In this document: positions 1-8,751 of the stretch, in pieces
Numbering within the stretch: position 1 is the first letter of the stretch
How the letters are laid out: the number at the start of each line of letters is the position of its first letter
The notes under the pieces: model-generated
The model's database searches: none
What the model was told of the DNA's origin: nothing
What the model saw: only the letters and a program-made list of their open reading frames with translations
Assembly: GCF_013377015.1 (NCBI RefSeq)
Contig: NZ_JACABA010000002.1
Span: forward strand, 1,083,691-1,147,690
Reading direction: 5' to 3'
DNA: 64,000 nucleotides
From: Rhodopseudomonas sp.
Lineage (GTDB): Bacteria > Pseudomonadota > Alphaproteobacteria > Rhizobiales > Xanthobacteraceae
Translations under genes and position numbers: made by a program

Positions 1-543
1 TTCAACAGCGATTTCGCCAGCATCGGCGGCGACCGCGTCGCCAAATGCCGCAAGCCGACGATCGCCGCAGTGTCAGGCTACGCGCTAGGCGGCGGCTGCG
101 AACTGGCGATGATGTGCGATATCATTATCGCCGCCGACACCGCCAAATTCGGGCAACCTGAGATTTCGCTCGGCACCATCCCCGGCATCGGGGGAACGCA
201 GCGCCTGACCCGCGCGATCGGCAAGTCGAAGGCGATGGACCTGTGCCTGACCGGCCGGATGATGGACGCCGCGGAGGCGGAGCGCTCCGGACTGGTCAGC
301 CGCATCGTACCCGCCGACAAGCTGATGGAAGAAGCCGTTGCGATCGCCGAGAAGATCGCGTCGATGTCACGCCCGGCGGCGGCAATGGCGAAAAGCGCCG
401 TCAATCGCGCCTTCGAGACCACGCTGACCGAGGGGATGGCGGTCGAGCGCGACCTGTTCCACGCCACCTTCGCGCTGGAGGATCGCGCCGAGGGGATGGC
501 GGCCTTCATCGAGAAACGCAAGCCGCAGAACAAGAACCGCTGA
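1..543 (+). CDS. Enoyl-CoA hydratase/isomerase (crotonase family), 5'-truncated by window edge
   Basis: Crotonase-fold enzyme that hydrates trans-2-enoyl-CoA in beta-oxidation-type pathways. The reading frame is open from base 1, so the N-terminus lies outside the window; 180 codons are visible. The visible part has the oxyanion-hole/catalytic segment [15 protein letters not shown], with the first catalytic Glu in GGGCE, and then [18 protein letters not shown], which carries the second conserved Glu and the Gly-rich CoA-binding turn. The C-terminus ([11 protein letters not shown]) is typical of FadB/EchA-type hydratases of about 258-260 residues. The substrate cannot be told from sequence. 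The next gene lies on the other strand, so this is probably the last gene of a unit entering from the left. Confidence 0.9.
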   Translation, partial: FNSDFASIGGDRVAKCRKPTIAAVSGYALGGGCELAMMCDIIIAADTAKFGQPEISLGTIPGIGGTQRLTRAIGKSKAMDLCLTGRMMDAAEAERSGLVSRIVPADKLMEEAVAIAEKIASMSRPAAAMAKSAVNRAFETTLTEGMAVERDLFHATFALEDRAEGMAAFIEKRKPQNKNR

Positions 544-563
544 ACCGTCAGATTCGCGGCAGC

Positions 564-884
564 TCAATGCAGCTTCTGGTAGTTGCAGGCTCGTTCGGTC
601 GCAACTCCAGGCGCCCTGTGGCTAATCTCATCGAGCGGCGACGCGACGCGGTCGTGGCACTTCTGGATCTGCTTCGGCGGAAACGTCGGGCCGCGAACCT
701 TTGTGACCGCCACGTTGGTGTCGCCCAAGGCACGGCCAGTCGCGGCGCAGATGAAATGCTGCTGCGAGCAGGCGAGACAGAACACAGCCTCATAGGTCAG
801 CCGATCGGCTGACGGCGTCTCGGCCAGCCAAGTCTGGGTCATCAGACCAATTTGCGGACATCGGTAAACTAATAAGGTAGCCAT
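564..884 (-). CDS. Small conserved Cys-containing protein, function unknown
   Basis: 106 residues from the ATG at 884. The core begins MATLLVYRCPQIG, continues through TYEAVFCLACSQQHF and ends near TGRALGD. This pattern (YRCP, then CLACxxxH, then a G-x-x-LGD end) resembles a short conserved hypothetical family of Rhizobiales that I know only from memory; the Cys-x2-Cys and His suggest a small metal-binding fold. The last ~50 residues, after TGRALGD, look less conserved and may be a read-through tail. A longer in-frame start at 971 would have to cross the FNR/FixK-like palindrome at 919-932, so 884 is preferred. No function is assigned. Confidence 0.5.
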   Translation of the reverse strand: MATLLVYRCPQIGLMTQTWLAETPSADRLTYEAVFCLACSQQHFICAATGRALGDTNVAVTKVRGPTFPPKQIQKCHDRVASPLDEISHRAPGVATERACNYQKLH

Positions 885-918
885 ATCGTGAATTTTGCAC
901 GCGATGACGGTGGGTTGC

Positions 919-932
919 TTGACGCAGGTCAA
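919..932. promoter_or_regulatory. FNR/FixK-like box upstream of the small Cys protein
   Basis: TTGACGCAGGTCAA is a perfect TTGAC-N4-GTCAA inverted repeat, the form recognised by CRP/FNR-family regulators (FixK, FnrN, AadR) in alphaproteobacteria. Its centre is about 41 nt upstream of the ATG at 884, which fits class II activation only if the transcript has almost no leader. Assignment is by motif alone. Confidence 0.55.
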
Positions 933-994
933 TCTCGATATGCGGTCTTTTGCCGCGCGACCTGTCGCCATACGGTCGCGTGCGAGAAATTGCC

Positions 995-1016
995 GGGCTC
1001 CGGAATCCGGAGTCCC
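995..1016. repeat. Short inverted repeat in the divergent intergenic region
   Basis: GGGCTCCGGAATCCGGAGTCCC, a near-perfect palindrome between the divergent genes starting at 884 and 1144. It could be an operator or part of a dispersed palindromic element; no regulator is assigned. Confidence 0.3.
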
Positions 1017-1143
1017 GAATCGGACGTGCCAGAAATCTGAACCTCGTAGTTATACGCGCGGTTGAGTTGGCTCAATGTTAGCCCTTTGGGGCTACCTATT
1101 GCTCGCGGGCAACCGGTCCGTCGCTCTTGGAATGACAACCACC

Positions 1144-2007
1144 ATGTCAGTCTCAGGTCTCAGGCGTCGCTTGGCGTGTCCGTCGCTGTCAGCCGCAAGG
1201 CTCTGCGGCTTCGCCGCGGGTGTCGTGTTTGCGCTCGGAATCGCACCGACCGACTCGCACTGCGAGACGCTGCGGACCGGCGGAACCGGCGCGGCGGTCG
1301 GAATGCTGCAGCAACTCAGCGCCGCTTTCAGCGCGCATGATCTCGACACCAAGCTCGAGGTGATTCCCGGTCTCGGCAGTTCAGGCGCGATCGCGGCCGT
1401 CGCCGACGGCGCGCTCGATTTCGCGGTCGCAGGGCGTCCGCTCAAGCCCGACGAGGCCGTCAAGTCACTGACCTCGGTGGTGCTCGCACGCACACCATTT
1501 GGGCTGGCGAGTTCGTATCCGGCTCCCGGCAACATCGCCAGCCGTGACATTGCGGCCTTCTTCCTGAATCCGACGGCGGCCTGGCCCGACAGCACCAGGG
1601 TTCGCATCATCCTGAGGACAAGGGATGACTCCGACACGTCAACCCTTGGCGCCGCCTTTGCAGGAATGCTGGCTGCGGTCGAGCAACTCAGGCAGCGTGC
1701 CGAAATTCCGATCGCGGTGACCGACCAGGACAATGTCCGGATCGCCCGGCAAGTCGAGGGGGCGCTGACGGCGGTCAGTCTGACCCAGGTCGTGACCGAG
1801 AGCCCCTACCTGCACTTCCTCGCAATTGACGGCGTCGAGCCGACGCTGGAGAATTTCGAGCGCGGCACCTACCCGTATGGCAAGGACCTGTTCATTGTAT
1901 TCCCTGCGCGCAACAAACCCGCGATCGAACGCTTGGTCGCATTCATTCGATCCCCCGAAGGCGAAAAGCTGCTGCGTGAAACCGGCAATCTCGCAGCGCA
2001 GCCATGA
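1144..2007 (+). CDS. Periplasmic PstS-like (type 2 PBP) substrate-binding protein coupled to a c-di-GMP enzyme
   Basis: 287 residues from ATG 1144; ATG 1132 and 1075 are in-frame alternatives, and GGA at 1129-1131 suits 1144. An Arg-rich n-region and a hydrophobic stretch (CGFAAGVVFALGIAP) form a probable Sec signal peptide. The mature part starts with ETLRTGGTGAAVGMLQQL and contains PGLGSSGAIAAVADGALDF, the pattern of phosphate-binding PstS-like proteins, and it ends IRSPEGEKLLRETG as PstS-like domains do. The stop overlaps the start of the GGDEF-EAL gene by 4 nt. No Pst transporter genes are nearby, so a sensory role (presenting a ligand to the membrane c-di-GMP enzyme) is inferred rather than uptake. 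Confidence 0.75.
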   Translation: MSVSGLRRRLACPSLSAARLCGFAAGVVFALGIAPTDSHCETLRTGGTGAAVGMLQQLSAAFSAHDLDTKLEVIPGLGSSGAIAAVADGALDFAVAGRPLKPDEAVKSLTSVVLARTPFGLASSYPAPGNIASRDIAAFFLNPTAAWPDSTRVRIILRTRDDSDTSTLGAAFAGMLAAVEQLRQRAEIPIAVTDQDNVRIARQVEGALTAVSLTQVVTESPYLHFLAIDGVEPTLENFERGTYPYGKDLFIVFPARNKPAIERLVAFIRSPEGEKLLRETGNLAAQP

Positions 2008-4382
2008 GCGGGCCTGACCGCACTTCGATCGCCACCAACGCCCGGTCGTTGCGCAAGACCGTCAATGTCGTCGCGCTCGTCGTGGCATTGACGATCACGA
2101 TTTCCGCGCCACTCGCATTTGGGCTGATCGGATATCAGATCGAAGCGACACGCGCGACGTTCAGGGCGGAGCTCAGCGCAAACCGTCTGGCTCGTTACAT
2201 CTACCGCAGTCCCGAGATGTGGGAGTATCAACCGGCGCGTTTGGGCGAGCTGATCGAGCTGCCCGAAGCGCCGTTCAAACTCGGCCGAAACCGGATCGTC
2301 AATCGTGCCGGCCGAACGTTACTGGTTGAAGGCAACGGCGAGTTGCCGGCGCATTTTCTGATCACCCGGAGTTATCCGATCGTGGTTGCCGGCGTCACCG
2401 AAGGGATCGTCCAGTTCGACGCTGCTTTGGACCCGCTGCTGGAGCGAATTGGCATCGCCAGCCTGATCAGCCTGCTGCTTGGCCTGTGCAGCTATTTCGC
2501 GGTGCGCGTGTTCCCACTGCGAGCGCTCGACCGGACCTTGCGCGACCTCGAGCAGGCCAACGAGATCATTCACGACAAGAATACCAAGCTGGAAATCCAG
2601 AATCGCGCGCTGCGGGTGCGCGAACGGGCGCTGGAAACCACCAAGGCGGCCCTGAAACATCGCTCCAGCCAGTTGATCGAAGCTCAACAGCTCGGCAAGA
2701 TCGGCGACTGGAGCTATCGGCTCGGCGAGACGCATGTCGACTGGGCGCCCGAAATCTACAACCTGCTCGGCTACGACCCCAGCTTCGGCTCCAGCCACGC
2801 CGCGGTGATGTCGATCTACGTCGGCGATGGCGCGCATCGGGTTCTGGAAGCGCAGGCCGAAGTGTTGCGGACCGGCCAGGTCAAGACTGTCGACGTCAAG
2901 GGCCGGCGCGGCGACGGATCGCTGATGGATTGCGCGGTGACCAGCAAGGCGATGACCGATGCCGAGGGCCGCGTCATCGGCTTCCGCGGCACCATCCAGG
3001 ACATCTCCGAGCGCAAGCACGCCGAAGAGCAACTGGAGAAGCTTGCCTATTACGACCCGCTCACCGGCCTTGCCAACCGCGCGTTGTTTCATCGTCAGGT
3101 CAATGACGTGTTGCAGCGCTGCAGCCGCAATGGGACTGAAGCGGCGCTGCTGCTGCTCGACCTCGACCGTTTCAAGGAGGTCAACGACTCACTCGGCCAC
3201 GCCGCCGGCGACGAACTCCTGACCAAGGTCGCAAATATGATTTCGCGCGTCCTGGGGAACGATCATTTTCTGTCCCGGCTCGGCGGCGACGAATTCGCGA
3301 TCATCATGGCCGACTGTACGAACGCGTCCGCGGTCGAAGCCATCGCGACGGACGTGCTGACGGCGATCTCCGGCGCGATCCAGCTGGAGCGCGGCGAGGT
3401 CATGATCGGTACCAGCATCGGCATCGCCATGATGCCGCTCGACGGCGCCAGCCTGAACGACTTGCTGCGCAACGCCGACCTCGCGCTGTATCGCGCCAAG
3501 GAAGACGGCCGCGGTCGTTATCACTTCTTCGAGGCGGCGATGAACGCCCCAGTTCAGCACAAGATGGCGCTGAGCCGCGACCTGCGTCACGCGGTCAACG
3601 AGAACAGTGGGCTTTTCGTCCACTACCAGCCCCAGATCGAGCTGGCGACCGGCCGCGTCGCCGGATTCGAGGCGCTGATGCGCTGGACCCATCCGACACT
3701 GGGCAACGTTCCACCGTCGGAATTCATCCCGATCGCCGAGAGTTCGCATCTGATCTGCGATCTCGGGATATGGATTCTGCGCGAAGCGGCGCGGCAGGCC
3801 AAGGCCTGGCTCGACGCCGACGAGGCGCCGCGCCAGATCGCGGTCAACGTCTCGGCGGCGCAGATCTGGCACACCGACTTCGTCGGCGACGTCGTGCGCG
3901 TGCTCGAGGAAACAGCGCTGCCGCCGCATCTGCTCTGCCTGGAACTGACCGAGAGTCTGCTCGCCGACCACGCCGAGGGCCGAGTGCGGCGGGTGCTGAT
4001 GGAACTGAAACGGCTCGGCGTCACGTTGGCGCTCGATGATTTCGGCACTGACTATTCCTCGCTCGGCTATCTCACCCAGTTGCCGTTCGACAAGCTCAAG
4101 ATCGACCGCATCTTCGTCGACGGGATTTCCACCTCGGAGCGCGCGCGGAAATTGCTGCAGGGCGTGATCGCCCTTGGCCGCGGCCTTGGCATGACCATCG
4201 TGGTGGAAGGCGTGGAGCAGCCCGCGGAGATCGAAATCCTTCGCCGGTTTAATTGCGATATCATCCAGGGCTACGTGTTCGCGCGCCCGACTCCGGCCGT
4301 GCAGGCGCTCGGCTTTGCCCGCAAACTCGACGCCAGACCGATAATGGCCCCGCGTCTGGACGATTGGGCGGCAACGGCCTGA
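2004..4382 (+). CDS. Membrane PAS-GGDEF-EAL protein (c-di-GMP turnover)
   Basis: 792 residues. A membrane segment at about 21-43, a periplasmic region, a second segment at about 150-168, a coiled-coil stretch, a PAS domain with PAC end at about 230-335, GGDEF at about 345-510 and EAL at about 530-780. The cyclase motif RLGGDEF (near residue 426) is intact. The phosphodiesterase motifs EALMRW, NVS, ELTES, DDFGTDYSSL, KIDRIF, EGVE and QGY are all present, so both activities are possible. An RxxD product-inhibition site is not seen in front of GGDEF. The ATG lies inside the end of the PstS-like gene, and a periplasmic loop between the two membrane segments would let that protein act as the input. 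Confidence 0.92.
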   Translation: MSGPDRTSIATNARSLRKTVNVVALVVALTITISAPLAFGLIGYQIEATRATFRAELSANRLARYIYRSPEMWEYQPARLGELIELPEAPFKLGRNRIVNRAGRTLLVEGNGELPAHFLITRSYPIVVAGVTEGIVQFDAALDPLLERIGIASLISLLLGLCSYFAVRVFPLRALDRTLRDLEQANEIIHDKNTKLEIQNRALRVRERALETTKAALKHRSSQLIEAQQLGKIGDWSYRLGETHVDWAPEIYNLLGYDPSFGSSHAAVMSIYVGDGAHRVLEAQAEVLRTGQVKTVDVKGRRGDGSLMDCAVTSKAMTDAEGRVIGFRGTIQDISERKHAEEQLEKLAYYDPLTGLANRALFHRQVNDVLQRCSRNGTEAALLLLDLDRFKEVNDSLGHAAGDELLTKVANMISRVLGNDHFLSRLGGDEFAIIMADCTNASAVEAIATDVLTAISGAIQLERGEVMIGTSIGIAMMPLDGASLNDLLRNADLALYRAKEDGRGRYHFFEAAMNAPVQHKMALSRDLRHAVNENSGLFVHYQPQIELATGRVAGFEALMRWTHPTLGNVPPSEFIPIAESSHLICDLGIWILREAARQAKAWLDADEAPRQIAVNVSAAQIWHTDFVGDVVRVLEETALPPHLLCLELTESLLADHAEGRVRRVLMELKRLGVTLALDDFGTDYSSLGYLTQLPFDKLKIDRIFVDGISTSERARKLLQGVIALGRGLGMTIVVEGVEQPAEIEILRRFNCDIIQGYVFARPTPAVQALGFARKLDARPIMAPRLDDWAATA

Positions 4383-4796
4383 CGGATCGGTTCACGGAAT
4401 ATCGGTGGTGGCGGCGTGAGGCGCACGAGATCCGCACCGGGCCAGGCTGATCCCGCTGAACCGCCACAACCGGAGCCGCGACGCACGATCGCGCGGCCGC
4501 GGGTCTGTACGCAGCAAACGGCAGCGACGATTACTACGCGTTTGCGCTACCGGTCGAGGATGCCCCATCGATCGAGGCGCCGACAACATAGCCGCCGTCG
4601 ATGCCGTCAGCCGATGGCTCGACGGTTGGCGCTGCTCCCGGCCAACATGACTATCGTTCGCGGCGGCGCGGGAAAGACGAAATCGGCGCCGGTCGCACAA
4701 TCTGGATCATCCGCGGCGCTCGAATCGCTTCGGCGACCGCCCCGATCGCCGGTCGCTCCTGCGACCTGTTACTAACTAGAATGGTGACAAAGCAGC
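4383..4796. other. Intergenic stretch without a recognisable gene
   Basis: 414 bases between the GGDEF-EAL stop and the stop of the CoA-transferase on the other strand. Open frames here are Arg/Pro/Ser-rich and look like GC-rich noise. A short segment at 4658-4684 (gcggcgcgggaaagacgaaat) resembles the arm of a dispersed palindromic element, but I cannot find its partner. Nothing else seen. Confidence 0.5.
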
Positions 4797-6191
4797 CTAA
4801 GACGACGGCCAGCGCGGCGGATGGCTGCCCAGCGGCACCGCCGGACGCGCCCAACTGGCCGGCGTCCGTGACAGCGCCGCCGCATGGCGCACCGCGGACA
4901 ACACGCCGAAGCCGGACTCGATCTGCTCGATGAAGGGGGTTGCCGCCTCGGCCTTGATGTCCTCGGCGGCCAGCCCGTCTTTGACCCTGCCCATGTCCCA
5001 CAGCCATTTCCCGGTGCGCGCCAGCGACACCTGGACGTGCCAGCTGCCACCCTCGCGCGCCTGCCGCGCTTTGGCGATCATCGCGCCGAACGCCATCAGA
5101 TAGCCGGTGGCGTGATCGAGTATCTGCGCCGGCAATTCCTTCGGCGCTTCGATGCCGGCGGCCTGTCCCTCGGCGTGATTGAAGCCGGTGGCGCACTGCA
5201 CCAGCGAGTCGAAACCGCGCCGCTCGGCCCACGGCCCGGCACGGCCATAGGCCGACAACGACACCGAGATGATGCCGGGATTGATCCGCGCAGCGTCCTG
5301 CGGCGCAAAGCCGAGTGCGGCCAGCGCGTGCGGCCGATAGCCCTGCGAGAAAATGTCAGCGTCCTTGAGCAGGTCGCGTAGCGCCGCACGGCCGGCCTCT
5401 GTTTTCAAATCGGCAAAACTCGATAGCTTGCCGCGACCGGTGTCGATGGTGAGCCACGGAATCGCCGGCAGTTCCGGGCCGGAGACCAGCATGACGTCGG
5501 CGCCGTGCGCCGCCAGCGTGCGACCGGCGACGGGACCCGCGATCACCCGCGACAAATCAAGCACGCGCAATCCGGACAATGGTCGCTCGCCAGCCGGCCA
5601 CGGCTTCGGGTCAGCCTCGCCGATCTTCTCGATCTCGACCAATGGCAGTGCGGCGAGTGCGGCGGCCTGCGGCAGCGCACGCCATTGCTCATATGAGCGC
5701 ATCAACGCCACCACGCCGCCTTCGGCGTAGGCTGCGGTTTCGAAGGCTTCGCCGTCCCATTGCCGGAGCGCGGCCTGCACCGCATCGCGCTCTGGCTTGC
5801 AGTTCAGCACCTTGCAAACCGCGTCGCGATGCTGCGGGAAGTTGGTGTGCAGCCGGACGAAGCGGTTGTCACCGGTGCTATAGACTCCGGCGATCGGGTC
5901 CCACATCGGCGGCGGCGGATTGCCGTCGCAACGCAGATAGCGTTCAGAGCGGCATTCCACCGCGGCGTGGCGCATGTCGACCGAAACTTGTTGCGATTGC
6001 CCGCTGCGCAGCCGCCAGATCTCGGCCGCCGCCAGCCCCGCCGCGGCGATGCTGACCTGCGCCGCCACGCCGACCCGAAACGATGACGGCAATTGCGGCT
6101 CCTCGCCGGTCAGCGTAACGGCGTCGAGCGCCGCAAGCTCACCGCCGGAAGCAGTCCACAACTCGGCGAGAATATCGTGGGGGGATCGCAT
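4797..6191 (-). CDS. Class III CoA-transferase (CaiB/BaiF family), apparently domain-permuted
   Basis: 464 residues from ATG 6191, with a GAGAGAAG ribosome-binding site upstream. Family members move CoA between carboxylic acids or racemise 2-methylacyl-CoAs. The motif LSGLRVLDLSRVIAGPVAGR, normally at the N-terminus of CaiB proteins, sits near residue 205. The block with the catalytic Asp (QILDHATGYLMAFG) follows at about 357. The first 200 residues (QQVSVDMRHAAVECRSERY, then DPIAGVYSTGDNRFVRLHTN) resemble what usually lies in the second half. The order therefore looks circularly permuted. Substrate unknown. It is divergent from the SulP gene. Confidence 0.85.
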   Translation of the reverse strand: MRSPHDILAELWTASGGELAALDAVTLTGEEPQLPSSFRVGVAAQVSIAAAGLAAAEIWRLRSGQSQQVSVDMRHAAVECRSERYLRCDGNPPPPMWDPIAGVYSTGDNRFVRLHTNFPQHRDAVCKVLNCKPERDAVQAALRQWDGEAFETAAYAEGGVVALMRSYEQWRALPQAAALAALPLVEIEKIGEADPKPWPAGERPLSGLRVLDLSRVIAGPVAGRTLAAHGADVMLVSGPELPAIPWLTIDTGRGKLSSFADLKTEAGRAALRDLLKDADIFSQGYRPHALAALGFAPQDAARINPGIISVSLSAYGRAGPWAERRGFDSLVQCATGFNHAEGQAAGIEAPKELPAQILDHATGYLMAFGAMIAKARQAREGGSWHVQVSLARTGKWLWDMGRVKDGLAAEDIKAEAATPFIEQIESGFGVLSAVRHAAALSRTPASWARPAVPLGSHPPRWPSS

Positions 6192-6537
6192 GATATAGCT
6201 TCTCTCAAGGCTCAAAAGCGGCCACGGGCGCCAAGTTTGCTGAAGTTTTTCTCCAACCTCTCCATAGCCCTCGGCTTGTCGCACCACCATGGAGGATTTC
6301 CGATGGCTGCTATCGAATAGGGCGGCTCGCCACTGTGACCGATTGGGCGAAGCCGGCGCTGAGCGTCGGAGTGAGGCCGTTGTCCGCGGGGGCGTTGTGG
6401 TTCCGGCACTCCTGCTCACACTTGGCGTGATGGCAGGTCAGGGACCTCCTGAAAATCGGGCGATGGCGGCTGGATGCCGGGGCGTTGATGCGGATCAAGG
6501 TGGGACCGCTGCACCCGGACCAAGCTTCACATTAGTC
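6192..6537. other. Divergent promoter region between CoA-transferase and SulP genes
   Basis: 346 bases with no convincing gene. The SulP frame is open upstream to 6289, but that extension (SNRAARHCDRLGEAGAERRS) is not SulP-like, so it is treated as leader DNA. It contains a perfect FNR/FixK-type palindrome at 6485-6498. Confidence 0.5.
6485..6498. promoter_or_regulatory. FNR/FixK-type box upstream of the SulP transporter
   Basis: TTGATGCGGATCAA is an exact match to TTGAT-N4-ATCAA. Its centre lies 46 nt before the ATG at 6538, which suits class II activation with a transcript start a few bases upstream of the ATG. This argues for oxygen-dependent expression of the transporter. Confidence 0.6.
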
Positions 6538-8745
6538 ATGTCGAAGACGATACAGCCAGGTTCGGACGGTTTGATTGGCGATGCCTGGGGCGGCTTGGCT
6601 GGAATGCTGGTTGCGCTGCCCTCGTCGATTGCATTTGGCGTGCTGGTGTATTCCGGGATCGGGCCGGAGCATGCGGGCGATGGCGCCCTCGCCGGCGTGA
6701 TCGGCGCTGCGACGCTCGGGATCATCGCGCCGCTGATTGGTCGCAACGGCGGTTTTATCAGCGCGCCCTGCGCGCCGGCGGCGGCCGTGCTGACCGCGCT
6801 CGCCGTGCAACTCGCCGGCGCAGGCCACGCGCCGGGACGAATCGCAGTGCTGCTGTCGCTCACCGCGCTGCTCGCGGCAGCGCTGCAGCTGTTCTACGGC
6901 ACGATCCGGGCCGGGCGGCTGATCAAGTTCATTCCCTATCAGGTCGTCACCGGCTATCTGTCCGGCGTCGCGGTGCTGATCGCGACCGGGCAGATGCCGA
7001 AGCTGCTCGGCCTGCCCAAAGGCGTGCTGCTGGCGCACGGGATCATTTCGCCCGAGCTCTGGAACTGGACCTCGATCACGGTCGGCATCGTCACCATCGT
7101 GGCGATCTTCGTAGCACCCACCGTGATCCGCAAGGTCCCGGCCGCCATCATCGGGCTGCTCGCCGGCATCGCCACCTATTTCATACTCGCCGCGTTCGAC
7201 CCGGCGCTGTTGAAGCTGGCGGGAAATCCGCTGATCATCGGACCGATCCAGACCGCCGGTTCGTTCGTCCAGATGATCGACGCACGCATCGACGGCCTGC
7301 TCGCCATGCACCCCGGCGATGTCGGCCCGATCCTCGTATCTGCCATCACGCTGTCACTGCTGCTGTCGATCGACACGCTGAAAACCGGCGTGGTGGTCGA
7401 CTCGCTGCTGCTCAGCCGGCACGATTCGAATCGTGAACTGCTGGGACAGGGCGTTGCCAATGCGGCGGCGGCGATACTGGGCGGCATGCCGGGCGCGGGA
7501 ACGATGGGCGCGACGCTGGTCAACATTACCAGCAACGGCCGCTCGTTCCGGTCCGGGGTGATCGAGGGCGTATTGGTGGTGGCGTCCTTCGTGCTGCTCG
7601 GAGGCCTGATCGCCTGGGTGCCGATCGGCGCGCTGGCCGGATTGCTGCTGGCGGTGGCGTGGCGGATGTTCGACAAGAGCATCTTCCGGCTGGCGCTGCG
7701 ACGTTCGACGCGGCTCGATCTCGCCGTGATCGCCGCGGTGATGATCGTGGCGCAAATCGATCTGATCGCCGCCTCGGCCACCGGTATCGGCCTGGCGATC
7801 CTGCTGTTCATCCGCGACCAGGTGAGGTCCTCGGTGATCGTCCGCAAACTCGACCTGCGCACGACACGATCGAAGCGCCGGCGGCTCGGTGCCGAGAACG
7901 AGTTGCTGCTGCGCGACGGCGATCAGGCGATGGCGGTGCAGTTGCAGGGTAATCTGTTTTTCGGCACCACCGACGAACTGTTCTCTGAGCTCGAACCCGA
8001 TCTGAAGACGCTGCGCTTTCTGCTGTTCGACCTGCGGCGGGTGCAATCGATGGATTTTACCGCCGCTCATCTGTTCGAACAGATGCGCGAACGGCTGAAG
8101 CAACGCGACGGCGAATTGCTGCTCAGCGGCATGCCGTCCAGCCTGCCGACCCGCTACGACATCGAAAACTACCTGGCTCAGCTCGGCCTGGTCGGCGCGC
8201 AAGGCGGCATCCGCACATTCGAGACGCACGACGCTGCGATCCAGTGGATGGAGGAACGTATTCTGGAAGCCGCCGGCTGGACGCCACACGGTGAAGCGCC
8301 ACCGCTCGGTCTCGAAGGAATCGAGCTGTTGGCGGGCCTCGGACGCCATGAGATCGCAGCGCTTGCCGGCATCGTGACCGAGCTGTCGGTCGAGGCCGGC
8401 CGCCGCGTTTTCGCCGCCGGGGACCAAACCGATGAAATGTTCATGGTGCGGCGCGGCAGAATTCGCGCGTTGCTGCCGCTAACCGGCGACAAGCGGCACC
8501 ACGTCGCCACTTTCGAGGCCGGCGACTTTTTCGGCGAACTGGCATTTCTGGATCATCAGGTGCGCTCGGCCGACGCCGAGGCTGAGACGCCGACAGAGCT
8601 CTACGTGCTCTCGCGCAGCCGCTTCGATGAACTGGCTCGCAACAACCCGGCGCTGTACGGCGAGATCTTCGAACGGCTGGCGCTGACGTTGTCGAAGCGG
8701 CTCAGGGTGGCGGACACCGAGCTGCGCGTGCTGGAACAGCGCTGA
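6538..8745 (+). CDS. SulP-family anion transporter with STAS and cyclic-nucleotide-binding domains
   Basis: 735 residues from ATG 6538. About 10-12 membrane segments in residues 15-430 form the SulP core (ALPSSIAFGVLVYSGIGPEH is the conserved first-helix region). A cytoplasmic STAS domain follows at about 460-575 (MAVQLQGNLFFGTTDEL, then LLFDLRRVQSMDFTAAHLF), and then a Crp-type cyclic-nucleotide-binding domain at about 595-725 whose phosphate-binding cassette reads FGELAFLDHQVRSADA with the Arg retained. The transported anion (sulfate, bicarbonate or dicarboxylate) cannot be told. The C-terminal domain and the upstream FNR/FixK box suggest both post-translational and transcriptional control. 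The upstream ribosome-binding site is weak, so the start is moderately sure. Confidence 0.88.
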   Translation: MSKTIQPGSDGLIGDAWGGLAGMLVALPSSIAFGVLVYSGIGPEHAGDGALAGVIGAATLGIIAPLIGRNGGFISAPCAPAAAVLTALAVQLAGAGHAPGRIAVLLSLTALLAAALQLFYGTIRAGRLIKFIPYQVVTGYLSGVAVLIATGQMPKLLGLPKGVLLAHGIISPELWNWTSITVGIVTIVAIFVAPTVIRKVPAAIIGLLAGIATYFILAAFDPALLKLAGNPLIIGPIQTAGSFVQMIDARIDGLLAMHPGDVGPILVSAITLSLLLSIDTLKTGVVVDSLLLSRHDSNRELLGQGVANAAAAILGGMPGAGTMGATLVNITSNGRSFRSGVIEGVLVVASFVLLGGLIAWVPIGALAGLLLAVAWRMFDKSIFRLALRRSTRLDLAVIAAVMIVAQIDLIAASATGIGLAILLFIRDQVRSSVIVRKLDLRTTRSKRRRLGAENELLLRDGDQAMAVQLQGNLFFGTTDELFSELEPDLKTLRFLLFDLRRVQSMDFTAAHLFEQMRERLKQRDGELLLSGMPSSLPTRYDIENYLAQLGLVGAQGGIRTFETHDAAIQWMEERILEAAGWTPHGEAPPLGLEGIELLAGLGRHEIAALAGIVTELSVEAGRRVFAAGDQTDEMFMVRRGRIRALLPLTGDKRHHVATFEAGDFFGELAFLDHQVRSADAEAETPTELYVLSRSRFDELARNNPALYGEIFERLALTLSKRLRVADTELRVLEQR

Positions 8746-8751
8746 GCGTCC

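Noticed and set aside
4601-4933. Possible small genes in the 4.4-4.8 kb gap
   Set aside because: Open frames on both strands are Arg/Pro/Ala-rich with no motif or ribosome-binding site, and overlap the end of the CoA-transferase.
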